Shown here one piece after another: positions 11,453-21,574 of a DNA stretch of 64,000 bases (its first letter is position 1; each line of letters starts with the position of its first letter). Location of the stretch: contig JANTUC010000009.1 in NCBI GenBank assembly GCA_026873275.1, positions 1,240,001 to 1,304,000 of the forward strand, written 5' to 3'. Below the pieces are notes generated by a model that was given only the letters and a program-made list of their open reading frames with translations, searched no databases and was not told the origin of the DNA. This DNA is from Pseudopithomyces maydicus. Lineage: Eukaryota > Ascomycota > Dothideomycetes > Pleosporales > Didymosphaeriaceae. The position numbers and the translations under genes were made by a program.

Positions 11453-12229
11453 CTAAGCCGTGTCTTCAGATAAAGTGATATTGTTTAGAACCATCCATTG
11501 TTCGAAAAGCGGATGAGTTAACGGCCTAATCCTGTCAAGTGCGTTGTCTTCATTGAGAGTTTTGGCTAGCTGCAGCGGCGGGATTGTCGTAGGTGTGACG
11601 TATCTGCTCAGCAACTGTGCACAGGGTTCCAACTCGCTGTCATCCAATAGTTCGTAGGATAGGAGACGGCGCAGAACTTCTTCTGCACACACGACCTTGA
11701 GAGGTTGAGAACCAGAATTTTCGTCCGCAACGTCTTCTGCAAAAGTAGGGTGGGCATTCTGGATCTCCGCCTCATCCCCACGCTTCCTCTTCAACGACTT
11801 TTGACCATTTGGGGCTTCGTTCTGCGGGATTTCAATGATTTCTGAAAGAACCTCTCCAAGATCCTTTTGAATGTCCAGTATTCTTTGTATATCGGTGCTA
11901 GTCAACCCTGCCGCTTTGATACCAATGATTTGGTAGTGCTGTAGCTTGTGGACAAAATGAGCTCGCCACATCTCGTGAGCTTTCGAACTACTAAATTCTT
12001 TCGTGGAAACTTCGACTAGCTCGGTTGGACATGTCTGTGGGTTTATGTTGGATGCTTCAGTCGCATGTTGATAGGTCATCGTCCTATGGCGGTATACGTA
12101 GAGTTTGGGATCATTATCGTTCGTGATGCAGCTTTCGACCCACATTTCCACCAGGGGATCTTTCATGTCGTAGCCCACGTGCATTCGCCATGACGATTCG
12201 TCGTACTGGGGCTGATTGAGTTTAGGCAT
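11453..12229 (-). CDS. Hypothetical protein, island family X copy 1
   Basis: I do not recognise this 258-residue protein. It is a single open frame with an ATG start at 12229. The N-terminal 100 residues (DESSWRM near the start, then MWVES, and KAHEMWRAHF near residue 85) align clearly with the broken gene at 20704-21574, including LNEDN near the C-terminus. The middle is hydrophilic with a basic KRKRGDE cluster, a possible nuclear signal. There is no signal peptide or membrane segment. The copies differ widely, so the duplication is old. The gene lies between oppositely facing family-A ends at 10604 and 13290, in AT-rich surroundings, and its frame is intact, unlike that of its paralogue. 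Confidence 0.65.
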   Translation of the reverse strand: MPKLNQPQYDESSWRMHVGYDMKDPLVEMWVESCITNDNDPKLYVYRHRTMTYQHATEASNINPQTCPTELVEVSTKEFSSSKAHEMWRAHFVHKLQHYQIIGIKAAGLTSTDIQRILDIQKDLGEVLSEIIEIPQNEAPNGQKSLKRKRGDEAEIQNAHPTFAEDVADENSGSQPLKVVCAEEVLRRLLSYELLDDSELEPCAQLLSRYVTPTTIPPLQLAKTLNEDNALDRIRPLTHPLFEQWMVLNNITLSEDTA

Positions 12230-12379
12230 GCCGTCGTGTTGAGACGGATTGGAGAGGTTAGAGTTATGTTGACAAAGATTAGAGAAAAATCGGAGGAAAG
12301 TTAGAGGAAGATGGAAGAAGTTAAAAGATGGTAAGACTTTCTAGAGGATATATTACTAGTTTTATAGTGCCCTGTCACT

Positions 12380-12660
12380 GCTAAAAGTAAGGAAAATGAG
12401 GTTTCAGCCTTTAGGATACGGGTATTCGTATAGTTATCCTTAAATACCGGTATTCGTATAGGATCTTCAAAACCCAGTGTGTATTCTCCAAAGGTATTCT
12501 TTAACACTAGTATCTATCTCTAATTAGTATCCTTGCATACTGACTTATATCCTCTGTAGATCTGTCCAAACCCTAGCATATATCCCCTATAGGTACTCTT
12601 TAATACTAGTATTAATCTTCCATTGGTATTCTTAAATGAGAGTATTCTTAAATACCTATA
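12380..12660. repeat. Degenerate AT-rich tandem-like repeat
   Basis: Motifs such as TTTAA(C/T)ACTAGTATTAATCT and GGTATTCTTTAA recur at irregular spacing of about 100 bp, too decayed to define a unit precisely. This fits an old repeat eroded by C-to-T mutation. Confidence 0.4.
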
Positions 12661-13224
12661 GAGATTAAACAATTTAAAGGTTGGTCTAATTAGTAGATTG
12701 CTGGTTTAATCACATAATTCCAATTATATAACCTAATAACGAAAATTGCTCAACCTTAGCGTATAATTCTGTATAGTTTCTAGATAACAATCTATATTTC
12801 TTTTATAGAAGCCCTAGCAGCGGTTTAAATCTTTATATACTTAAAACATTAGCTCTTAACCACATAATATCAGTATTCTTGAATGCGAGGATCACTATAT
12901 ATTCGTATCCTTAATTGATTAAGCGTGTCCTCTTTAGTGCAGAGGATATACTAACCTTTTCTGCATCATTTCAAATTAACCAAATGTCTAAAGACTTAGT
13001 ATCCTAAAATGCGAAGATTGTCAAAAATTTGTATTTTTTGGATGCGGGAATTATGGAATTTAGGCATCTCTGAATGCGAGAATTATTGAATATCAGTATC
13101 TATCCTTGACTACTCTTGTAACCCTTTTCACAAACCTCCTAATATACGGGTTCTCGTTCTCTACCACCTAAATGAATCTTTAAATGTGAGGCTTATGGAT
13201 TAATCACTATTTTAGATATCCGTT

Positions 13225-13290
13225 GCGTCTGAAAGCCTTTGACTGGAGTCAATATGGCTTGTATAGGTCCTTGCGACGTTAATTGAAAGC
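13225..13290 (-). repeat. Inverted repeat family A, copy A2 (degraded, right type)
   Basis: It reads GCCTTTGACTGGAGTCA, then a mutated palindrome (GGCTTGTATAGGTCC), then GACGTTAATTGAAAGC, the order of the right end of the complete element. Confidence 0.65.
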
Positions 13291-13565
13291 ATGAATAGGG
13301 TCTTCCGACTATACCAACGCTATCTTAGTGTTATACCCGGAAAATGTCTCTATTGGAAAATGTTCTTCAATAAATACGTTTCTTCATCAGTCGGGCTGCG
13401 CATTATGTAAATTACTCAAAAAGCGTATCAGTACACATATTGTATGAGGAGTGATGGTTATTTCACATTTTGTGTAGAATAGAAAAAATATGAACAGGGC
13501 CGATGATCCGGCCAATCAAAACAATACATTACTTTTGAATGCCTACCTTCTGTACGCCACGTTTT

Positions 13566-13656
13566 ATATTGTCACAAAAGGGGTGACAGCGTTTTACCCT
13601 GCCAAGCATTTGAACCTAGTCAGCTCATATTCAGCTACTGCTTTTTCAAAACACTC
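13566..13656 (-). repeat. Inverted repeat family B, copy B4
   Basis: It begins TTGTCACAAAAGGGGTGACA and ends GCTTTTTCAAAACAC. It faces copy B5 (16117-16205) in inverted orientation. The two enclose the pseudogene at 13926-15119, so a B-ended element of about 2.6 kb is possible. Confidence 0.6.
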
Positions 13657-13925
13657 AACACATGAACAGGGCAGAGTTAAATTGCTATAGAATCGCCACG
13701 TATGTACCAAACAATACACGATAGTACTATCCTCGCATCATTTCTCCGCATGTTCATCGTTATGTCTTCCATATTTTGTGCAATTCCTTGCGCACCCCTT
13801 CCCTGGTCAATACATCACTTCTGATTTACCATTTGGCTTCTGTAACTCTGATTTGGTCAGGTAACACGACGGTAAATGGAGTCAATATCGTACCATGCCG
13901 TCCATTGGACCTTGACTCCAATCTT

Positions 13926-15119
13926 TCAAGCGTTATCGGAACGTATTTTCAGAACATTCTCCATATTTGTGATGATGGTGACCAAATTCTCTTGCGCACT
14001 TCGTAAACTTCCGAGATGTTGGATTCGGTAGGTTGCGCGGGCCCTTTTCACAGCCAGTTCCCATTCACTCGTGTCTGTGTTTCCGGGTGCTGTTGTGAAG
14101 ACATTATTCCGAGTATTTTGCTTCAACTCTTCTTGTTGTTTCACATCTAGATTGTCAAATTGAAGTCCATGCGCGAGGACGGATTGTTCGTGGACGATGA
14201 TCATGTCTTCTTCAATCATGTTCTTCAGTCCCTCCAGCTCTTCGTTCACAAGCTTCATTTCTTGGACGCTACCTGTAGCTAGATCTCGAGAGAATCGAAA
14301 CTTGTGGTAAAGCGAAAGCTTGGATTCTTCCGAATCGGGAATTTCCTCGTGCTGGTATGCCAAGGTCTTTGACAAAAGTTGCTCTGTCTTGTCAAGAGCA
14401 AAGGCGAGTGGAGACCCGATCGTCTTCACCACATGAACAATCATTCTTGATTGTATTTTCTCTAACCCATCAGTATTGAGTGGATAGTTAGACCAGTCTT
14501 CCGGATTTATGAAGGGATCAGCCAATAGCCTGATGTTCTTTCTATGCTCCTGTTTACAGTGTTAGTACCAATGCTACTCCTTGATAAGCGATCAAACGCA
14601 CATGGTACTTGATGTTGCGCAAGTCCTTAACGAGAATTTCTTCAATCCCCGATAGAATGCTTAAGCCTTTCACCAAATGTTCTGTGCTCGCCTTCAAGGC
14701 CCGATATCTTTTCATTGCCAAGCGGTGATAATCTTCTTTCAGAATGGGCTTTCATAACGAAGTCTTTTCAGGTCTATCCGAACACAGAGATATTGAAGCA
14801 CTCGGGTTCATGGATATCATCTGAGGGGGCACTTCGTGACGGTGTGGTGTGAGTGGTCCAGGCTGACGATTAGGCTCGCGTGCCGGTGATTGATAATAAT
14901 CAACATATGGTCGATCCAGTGAAGAAGACATCGAAGTACTCGTATTGATGGGTATCACCTGGGGGCAACTTGGTGGCGAGGCGGTGCGAGTGATCCCAGT
15001 TGGCGATCAGGCTCTCGTGCCGGTGAATGATGGTACTCACTGAATGCTCGATCTGCCGAATAAGTCCTTGGAGCATCCATGATTGAGATTTTATTTGTAG
15101 CCGAGCTGGATGCTGCCAT
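13926..15119 (-). pseudogene. Degraded gene: proline-rich repeat N-terminus plus helical C-terminus, unknown function
   Basis: The product is unrecognised. Reading from ATG 15119, a segment with about two imperfect repeats (SPAREP, RQ, RHEVPPQ words) is broken by a frameshift near 14965. It then runs in frame to a TGA at 14752-14754, and beyond that stop the same frame continues as a hydrophilic, helix-rich protein. A 52-bp intron (14550-14601, perfect TACTAAC branch) joins the last two exons in phase, ending at 13926. The TGA sits where CGA (Arg) would read through, as RIP would produce. If translation starts at the downstream ATG (14715), an intact protein of about 237 residues is possible. 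It lies between inverted B repeats. Confidence 0.55.
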
Positions 15120-15464
15120 TGCTCAGGTTGTGTCGTTGGTATATCCCAGTGTGAGGCTGCAAAATGAATTAGCGATATTTGAACAAGACCATGAAGACAG
15201 TGGATACTTTAGAATTTGGCTCAGATCGGCTAGTGCCTATGGTCTTCCTTACTTATGATGTGTGTGAGAGTGGGCGGCTAAGCCGCCGCGAAGTATCCGA
15301 ATGTTGTATGGCTGCCTATGTAGTTTTACTTGGGTGTGGTTGTGATGTAGAGGAAAGAAGAAGAAGCTGAGTCGAGAGTGATGTTTGTAGTAGATCTACT
15401 AGCGCACTTAACACCGAAGGTTTACTTCTCTCATTTGGCTATTCGAGATAACAAGATCCCAACT

Positions 15465-15740
15465 CGCCCATGGATACAGGCATAAATAAATCGTGAGATT
15501 CCAACTTGCACATGGATACAGGTATGGATAGATTATGAGATCATGCTCTGCACATAAATACAGGCATCACTGAATTGTTAGATTTAGATCCTAAGATTAC
15601 ACTCCGTCCGAGGATGCAAATATCACTAGGTCGTGAAATTTGAACCCTAAGATTACACTTCACCTGAAGATACAGGCATCGCTACATGGTAAGATTTGAA
15701 ATCTGAGATTACACTCCACCCATACATGTATTCGAATCCT
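15465..15740. repeat. Degenerate tandem repeat, about 40-60 bp unit
   Basis: The words CATGGATACAGGCAT, AGATTACACT(C/T)C and GTGAGATT(T/C) recur five to six times with spacing of roughly 40-60 bp. The units differ mostly by transitions. Confidence 0.55.
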
Positions 15741-15879
15741 AGGGCTATGCACGACTTATCGATACAAATAGAATTGTTATATACTGAAGTTCCTAACCAC
15801 CCACGAATTGCAGATCCTATGATTAGATAAAAGAGCGCGGAGCTAATTAGTGCGGAAATTCAATATACTCCGAGGACGA

Positions 15880-15965
15880 AAATCACAGTTTAAGGAAGGA
15901 AAACGCAGTTTAAGGAAGGGAACCGCGGAAAGAACTGTAGTTCAGGAAGGAAATCGCAGTTTGAG
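15880..15965. repeat. Short tandem repeat, about 20-bp unit
   Basis: Three to four copies of a unit close to CGCAGTTTAAGGAAGGAAA follow one another with small changes. Confidence 0.6.
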
Positions 15966-16116
15966 AGATAACTGCCAAAGTCTCTGGGACCTTGACCCTA
16001 TAAATAAATCTTTTAAGCTCTCAGCTTCTTCTATCCTATACCTCACTTCTTCTCACACACTCTACGACAGATATGACGACTGTTGTCCAATCATCTTCAT
16101 CCATATTATATATTTT

Positions 16117-16205
16117 GTTTGTTCGAAAAGGTAGTAGCTGAGTATAGGCTGACTGGATAAAAATGGATGAAAAAACGCTGTCATCCCCTCTATCCATATT
16201 ATAAA
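16117..16205 (+). repeat. Inverted repeat family B, copy B5
   Basis: It shares GAAAAGGTAGTAGCTGAGTA and CTGTCATCCCCTCT with copy B1 at high identity, and is inverted relative to B4. Confidence 0.65.
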
Positions 16206-16223
16206 ACTCAACTATCAACAATC

Positions 16224-16706
16224 ATGATTACTACAGCTACGGCGAAGGTATATTATGCTAGTTCTAAATACTCAACATTAGCTTATTTCTGTTTCCAGAC
16301 CAATGTGCAGATCGGATTTTATGAGAAAGAGTGGGCAATCAAGATAGCCCGCCACACCTCTCGATACACCAACACCGAACACGACACCTGGATGACATCA
16401 ACCTCACAGCCCAAGGAACCCTGCGAATGATTTTTGGAGCAGGCAACATCACGAACACCATCCCACGGATCGACTGTCTTGGATTCAAGGATACCCTTGC
16501 TAACGAGCTTCGAGATCGCTACGGCGAATCCCGCGGATGGGAGGAAAAGTTCCACGACCTCTGACTTATTCACTTCAAGTAGCGCTCCACCCGCGCTGTA
16601 TACAACTTCGAAGAGCGCGTCCAGAACGCCGAGACACCCGTTGATATTCAAAACGCAGTATGGTCCCCCCAAGAAGGCCAATAATCGTCAAGACGAGCTC
16701 AGATAG
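16224..16706 (+). pseudogene. Degraded coding fragment, unknown
   Basis: An ATG at 16224 gives a short first exon. A 51-bp intron with good borders (16248-16298) follows, then an open frame stopped once by TGA (16428-16430) and resuming to TAG at 16706. The stop fits a CGA-to-TGA change. Two other frames are also partly open, one on the minus strand for about 120 codons, so the original reading frame is uncertain. No family is recognised. It sits just after repeat B5 and just before the complete family-A element. Confidence 0.3.
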
Positions 16707-17024
16707 CTTGAGGGCACAGACGTCCAGGGCGATGGCGCAGAAGTCCAGAGTGAGGGACGTCTAGGAAGATCGAGTCGGTTAGTGGACGAAAACTGAATTT
16801 GGGTGATGCGCTAGCTGAGGTGGAATTTGGTACGAGTGTTATTGCTCGGGTATTGGAAAAATTGAGTGCTTGTTCTGGAGAATAAAAAGATTTTCGAAGG
16901 GAAAAAGAAGACTTGAATCTATCTGATGGCAAGATGTCTGGGAGGTAGCTTTCTTTGTTGGAAGGGCAGCTGTCACCTTGGTGGTGGGCATCTTCTATTG
17001 GTCCAATGTCATACTTTCAATAGA

Positions 17025-17664
17025 GGTTTTCAATTAACGTCGTAAGGACCTGTACAGGTCATGCTGACTCCAGCCAAAGGCAAACCAGACGTAAGGAATT
17101 TAACAACGAGGAGCACTAAATAACTGACTAAACATGAGATGGCGAATGTAATTAATGAGGGCACGGAGCGCATGTTGGGACGGTCACGCTGAAGTCTCTT
17201 CTAACTGGAAGCAGTATTTAGTATGTCCATGACCTGATCCGGATTGCCAGTTAAATTGATGAATTCAACAGGGTATTGCTCAGAGTCAAGCACATGATGA
17301 AGAAAAAGGACTCGCATGTTCCGGGCATGGGCAACGCATAGTAAGTACGCGATTTCTCGAGTCCATGACCTGCCACTAAAGATTCCTTAGTACTACACCA
17401 TACCCAGAGGTCAGTCTGTGCTATGACTGTCTCGATCTTTGGTTGAAGAAAGTTATGTGCTCTCCAGCTTCCGTGGTACTTGGACCGACCATCTACCACT
17501 ACCGTTCCAATATGCTCTCTGCGCCCTCATTAATCTTTTTTAATCTTTTTTGTTTAGTGTATTAGTCTATTACTTATTGTTATGGGATTCGTTGTATCTA
17601 GTTTGCCCTTAGTAGCTAGAGTCGGCATGACCTGTACAGGTCCTTATGACGTTAATTGAAAACC
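17025..17664 (+). mobile_element. Family A element, complete (640 bp, MITE-like)
   Basis: The ends are inverted repeats of about 160 bp: left 17025-17184 and right 17501-17664. Each carries TTTTCAATTAACGTCGTAAG (right arm as reverse complement, with small changes), the palindrome ACCTGTACAGGT and the internal word GACTC(C/T)AG. The 316-bp centre encodes no recognisable transposase, so the element looks non-autonomous. No convincing target duplication flanks it. Other copies lie at 10604, 13225, 18180, 21793, 23830, 43809 and 50304. It could be a MITE of an unseen autonomous transposon, or two abutting insertions in inverted order. Confidence 0.75.
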
Positions 17665-18179
17665 ATGGCCTTCCCAATGATGGCTTGGAGATTGTTAACT
17701 CGGTTATCTACACAACCCAGATCTTCACCTCGACTGGCTGTGGTCAGATCCTGGGATTATGATGCATGTGGCGATGCACATCAAATTCGAGAATCTATGA
17801 TCAATCGCCATGGCACAGCCTGCGTGTCGATGCTAGGATTTATCGGCACGAGTTCGGAGACTGCATGAGTGGATAGTGGCGAAAGCGCCAATGAGATCGA
17901 GAAATCAATACTCCCCACCAAGAAGGTCAAATGGGTTGGTATCGAGAGCCGAGATGAGCGCAGTGATTCTGGTTCACAATTTGGAGGGATCAAACCTCTC
18001 GTAGCCTTTCCATGTGCTCTAAATTGACGTGCATGCTGCCATATGCAATCCCAGGACCACTTTTACAAATGTTAGATGGCTCACTCGAAAGTCATACTTG
18101 TGTTACCCCAGGTCAAGCTATATGTAGCTCAACCTTCAGTTGTATTACATGCTAAGTGATATCACGAGGGCGCTAGAAG
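17665..18179. other. Spacer with a broken open frame
   Basis: A plus-strand frame from about 17665 is open to a TGA at 17866-17868 and then continues to about 18027. It could be a decayed coding fragment, but no domain was recognised. Confidence 0.3.
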
Positions 18180-18365
18180 ATGGTGGGTATCGGACATTTA
18201 CCACTATCGCCCCCCACAAGGCCCGCCTTTTCGTTCATTCTATTCGTTACCTTTTTAATTTCTTTTTCTATTTCGCTGATGTCCTTTTGTCTAATTAATT
18301 TATTCTATTTTATTTGCCATATACCTATTGTCGGTATGACCTAGTCAGTCTTGCACAACGTAAAT
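18180..18365 (-). repeat. Inverted repeat family A, copy A5 (right type, degraded)
   Basis: The block GGACATTTACCACTATCG followed by a T-rich tract and then GTCGGTATGACCTAGTCAG and AACGTAAATGAAAAG follows the right end of the complete element. The palindrome is mutated. Its outer end runs into the possible final exon of the gene at 18476-19549. Confidence 0.55.
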
Positions 18366-18475
18366 GAAAAGAGTGTCTGCGATATGAGCAAAGTCGGAAG
18401 ACCGGACCCAGTAATATTCAGTGCCATTGCCGTCAGCATAGTACTTGTCAAACTTCACATCTTTAGCACGTTTTG

Positions 18476-19549
18476 CTATACCCAGATCATGCAAAAACCG
18501 CCAAGGTGCAAAGGAGTTTTGTATTTGTTGTTCACAGTAAGTAGTTGGCAATCCTGTATGGCTGCAACAGGCTCATCTGCAAACTTGGCTACTATCGCTT
18601 CAAATGAAGCGTTTGTCAACAAGCCTCGGCGTCTCTGCCATCTCAACCTCGTGTCAATGTTGATCTGTTGCTTGGAGCCAATGCAGTATATCGATAACAA
18701 TGTGACGATTTGGGCGCCTGTTGCTAAGGTGGAGAATAACGCCAATTGTGAGCGAGCTGATGGAAAGGGCTTCCCACACGAATATTCCAGGCGAACAGGC
18801 AGAACCTGTTGGTACTAAACATATATGATTAGCGGGAGCAGACACACAAGACAATATACATACCAGATGGGACGACAACACGAGATTGCGAGCATAAACC
18901 GCGACTGCAAGCTCTACCTGGCTATCGAATGCTTTGTCAGCTCTCTTCAGGCCTTCCGTATCAGAAGACTGTATCTTCGGCGTTTCTGGGAACAGAGAGT
19001 ACAGAATAGGTACTGTCTCTATCACCCGGGTGTTGATTTCCTCGTCGTTCGGCATGGTTGTGAACGAATCGCTGCAACCAGGATTGAATTGCAAAGATCG
19101 ACACTGATGTTGTTCCACCTGAACAGGGAATCCTGGAAGAGTGTCGGTTGCGCTGCGACCGCACTTCTCCGGACCAACCAGATATCGAAAAGGCGCCATT
19201 TGTCTTTTTCCCACAGGCGCCGCCTTTGTTGGATCCGAGGAACGGAACATCTGAAGACCATGACAATGCGGTCTATGCCACAATTTTAGCATTCCGTGGA
19301 GATGGAAACACCATGTTTACTCACTGTTTCCACCATGTTGGCATGCAAATGTGTTATCTTTGGATTGTTGAGCTTGACCATGCCTTCAACCTTCATGCTG
19401 TCAAGCTTCTTGAGGTAATCCTCGGCAAACAAATTCCCGAATTCTTCCATTTCATCTATGGCATTGTCGCTGGCACCTTCCTCATCCAACTCCGAGTCAC
19501 CTTCATATGAGGAAGGCAAGCTGGGCTTCGGACCCATTGAGAGGGGCAT
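18476..19549 (-). CDS. Hypothetical protein, three to four exons
   Basis: Unrecognised. ATG 19549 opens exon 19325-19549, joined in phase 0 over a 74-bp intron (GTGAGT donor, TTCAG acceptor) to 18864-19250. A 49-bp intron (GTATGT donor, CTAAT branch) then joins it to 18476-18814, giving 316 residues. The first exon is acidic (SELDEEG, DEMEEF). The middle has a cysteine-containing stretch and NTRVIETVP. The last exon has one moderately hydrophobic segment. A possible extra splice (donor GTATAG at the end of exon 3) would drop the stop and add about 32 aromatic-rich residues ending near 18345, inside repeat A5. The exon phases argue for a real gene, but island context and missing homology leave function open. 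Confidence 0.5.
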
Positions 19550-20703
19550 GAGGCCGAGTTGAGGTTTCGGGTCGTTCGACCAGGGACAACGAAAACGTGG
19601 TTGTCGAAAGTATTGTGATGAAGGATTGATTGTTCTAACTAGGTGACGTTCCCGCCTATATAGTACTAGCCTAGCACCTTCCCATCTGACCAAAGGTAGG
19701 TGCCCACCAGGGTTGGCTCCTTCCAACAGAAAGACCCTTATAGAGGATAGCGGATGGAAGACGAACAGGGGTGCGAGGAGGATGGTATATGAAGACGAAG
19801 TCGGCGAGGATGGAGGAAGGGAATGGCGAGGACAAGAATGGACGAGAAGAAGAGTGAGGGGAGTGGTAGGTAAAGAGGAGAATGAAGAGGGGTTGGATCG
19901 GGTCGTCACTGCCTATTTTCGTCTGATATCTGTATTGGTCAGAATAACGACTGGCCAGAACGGCGTCAGAACGGCGCCCTGGCACGATGCGACATTTCGT
20001 CGTTAACAAAAACAGCGACATTGTTCACTTGCCATCACAACCTGCGGACAGGTGCTTAATCCAAGCTTGGGCCGTCCTGAACCACCCGATTGTCGTTTTG
20101 ACTGACTTGGTCGGATTATGCGAAGGTAATTGGAATTGAAGATCTCTAGATGTGGCGAAGATATACACATGGTCGCCTCTCATGCACATGCGGCGATCGA
20201 CTCTCTTTTTAACTTTTAGCAATTACACAGTCAATAAGTCCAGCCGAAATAGAGTAGAACTCCGATTTGGGTCACCATGGCATACCCCTTCCTGATATAG
20301 AGCTGCTATAGCATCAGACCATATAGTATTTGATGAATGATAACATCACACTATAGACTTTGAAGGACAAGAGAGTTTATTTGGGAAATCCTCACAAGAG
20401 AATGACGGAATAGTACAAATGACAAATGAAATTGACTCGGTCTTGCCCGTACTACAGAAAACCGCCTGATGACCAAAAGCCCTGGACTACAGAAATCCAC
20501 CATGTTGACTGCACCGCATTGCCAACATTGAACAAAGACCAACCTTGTCTTCGTTCTAATTGGCCAAATGATCCATATCCTATGGCATGTTCACATTGTC
20601 AAAGCAGCTCGTATCGAAATGCTCATTCAAACCGGCGGAATCGGCCGTATCGTGTAGTCCTTGTTCCAAGTTGGTGAAATAGCTCGTGTCGAATCACAAC
20701 CTG
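19550..20703. other. Spacer, no supported gene
   Basis: The first part is the probable promoter of the minus-strand gene ending at 19549. Purine-rich open frames around 19700-20000 and a short frame at 20426-20677 lack splice or domain support. Confidence 0.5.
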
Positions 20704-21574
20704 CTAAAGTAGCGTCTTCATCTCCCTCAAGTGTTTTCTAAACTCTTCCATATTTGCGATGAGCTTTCTCGTGGTTGGTCCCTGGTAATTAGTCCAGAAT
20801 TCTGGCCGACCCATCTCGCGAAGAGGGAACTCTTTCACCTCGAGCTTATTGGCGAAATTCGTGGATGCGTCCACAGACATTTTGAGATCGTTGTCTTTAA
20901 CCCATTCGAAAAACTCATTGTTCTGATGGGGGAAATCAACTCGTTCACGTTGTCTTCGTTGAGTCGCGCCACACCATTGTCGACGGTGGGTTCGTCATCG
21001 GCTGAACCAAACCAGCAATCATTCGGCGAAATATGACTAGCGAACTTTCACCAAGCAGCCCATGCTGCCGAAGCTCTTCGAATACCTTCTCCTCCCTTTC
21101 GTTTGCGTCTTCGTCGTCATTTCGTTGTCCAATGTCATTGGAATCACGCTTTCTCTTTCTCGTATCAGACTCCAAACTTTTTAGTTCATCGATAACATCT
21201 TCCAGGCTTTTACCACTGTTCATTCTCTCATCTGACCCTTTACGGGTCACGTTGTGCCTCCTGAGCGTAGCCAGCTGGGGTCGTTGTAGTTGATAGTAAA
21301 AGTGAGCGCGCCAAAGCTCATGCGCTTTCGTGCTATCAATAGAACGGTTGTTGTGCTTGCACAAATGGGCAAGGCAAGTGCTAGTGTCGATGGAAGCGGT
21401 GGACGATGCATTCCAATAAGACTTCGAGGGATTTCGGTATACTTTGAGGTTTGGTTCGTTCTTTTTGCTCACGACCGATTCGACCCATAGCTCGGTCGAC
21501 GGGCTATCCTTTTGGTAGCCCACGAGCATCCTCCATGACGACTCATCAAAGATTGGTTCCTTTAGACGCGTCAT
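20704..21574 (-). pseudogene. Island family X copy 2, frameshifted
   Basis: This is a paralogue of the gene at 11453-12229. From ATG 21574 the protein shows DESSWRM, LWVES and KAHELWRAHF in the same order and spacing, then a basic RKRKRDS cluster. The frame is lost near 20985, where the shared LNEDN word moves to a second frame, and a third frame then carries FFEWVKDND and continues to a TAG at 20704-20706. The tail after this point is about 60 residues longer than in copy 1. Two indels therefore break the gene. It stands between repeats A5 and A6. Confidence 0.65.

Larger units (their letters stand above)
12230..13925. other. AT-rich, RIP-like decayed repeat block
   Basis: Very AT-rich sequence with stops in every frame. 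Between about 12380 and 12660 a degenerate repeating pattern recurs around the words GTATTCTT, ACTAGTAT and CCTCTGTAG. A family-A right end is at 13225-13290 and a family-B copy at 13566-13656. No gene is supported. Confidence 0.6.
15120..16223. other. Spacer with decayed tandem repeats
   Basis: No gene is supported. About 15465-15740 carries a degenerate repeat, 15870-15965 a short tandem repeat, and 16117-16205 repeat B5. Confidence 0.55.

Noticed and set aside
15465..15740. Could be a CRISPR array
   Set aside because: The units are degenerate tandem repeats without unique spacers of constant length, and the genome is fungal.
16319..16681. 120-codon minus-strand frame opposite the fragment at 16224
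   Set aside because: Kept only as an alternative reading: it has no domain, and the plus strand has a plausible exon-intron start. The evidence does not decide firmly.
17665..18027. HET-domain-like fragment
   Set aside because: A loose impression only; none of the diagnostic HET motifs could be pointed to.
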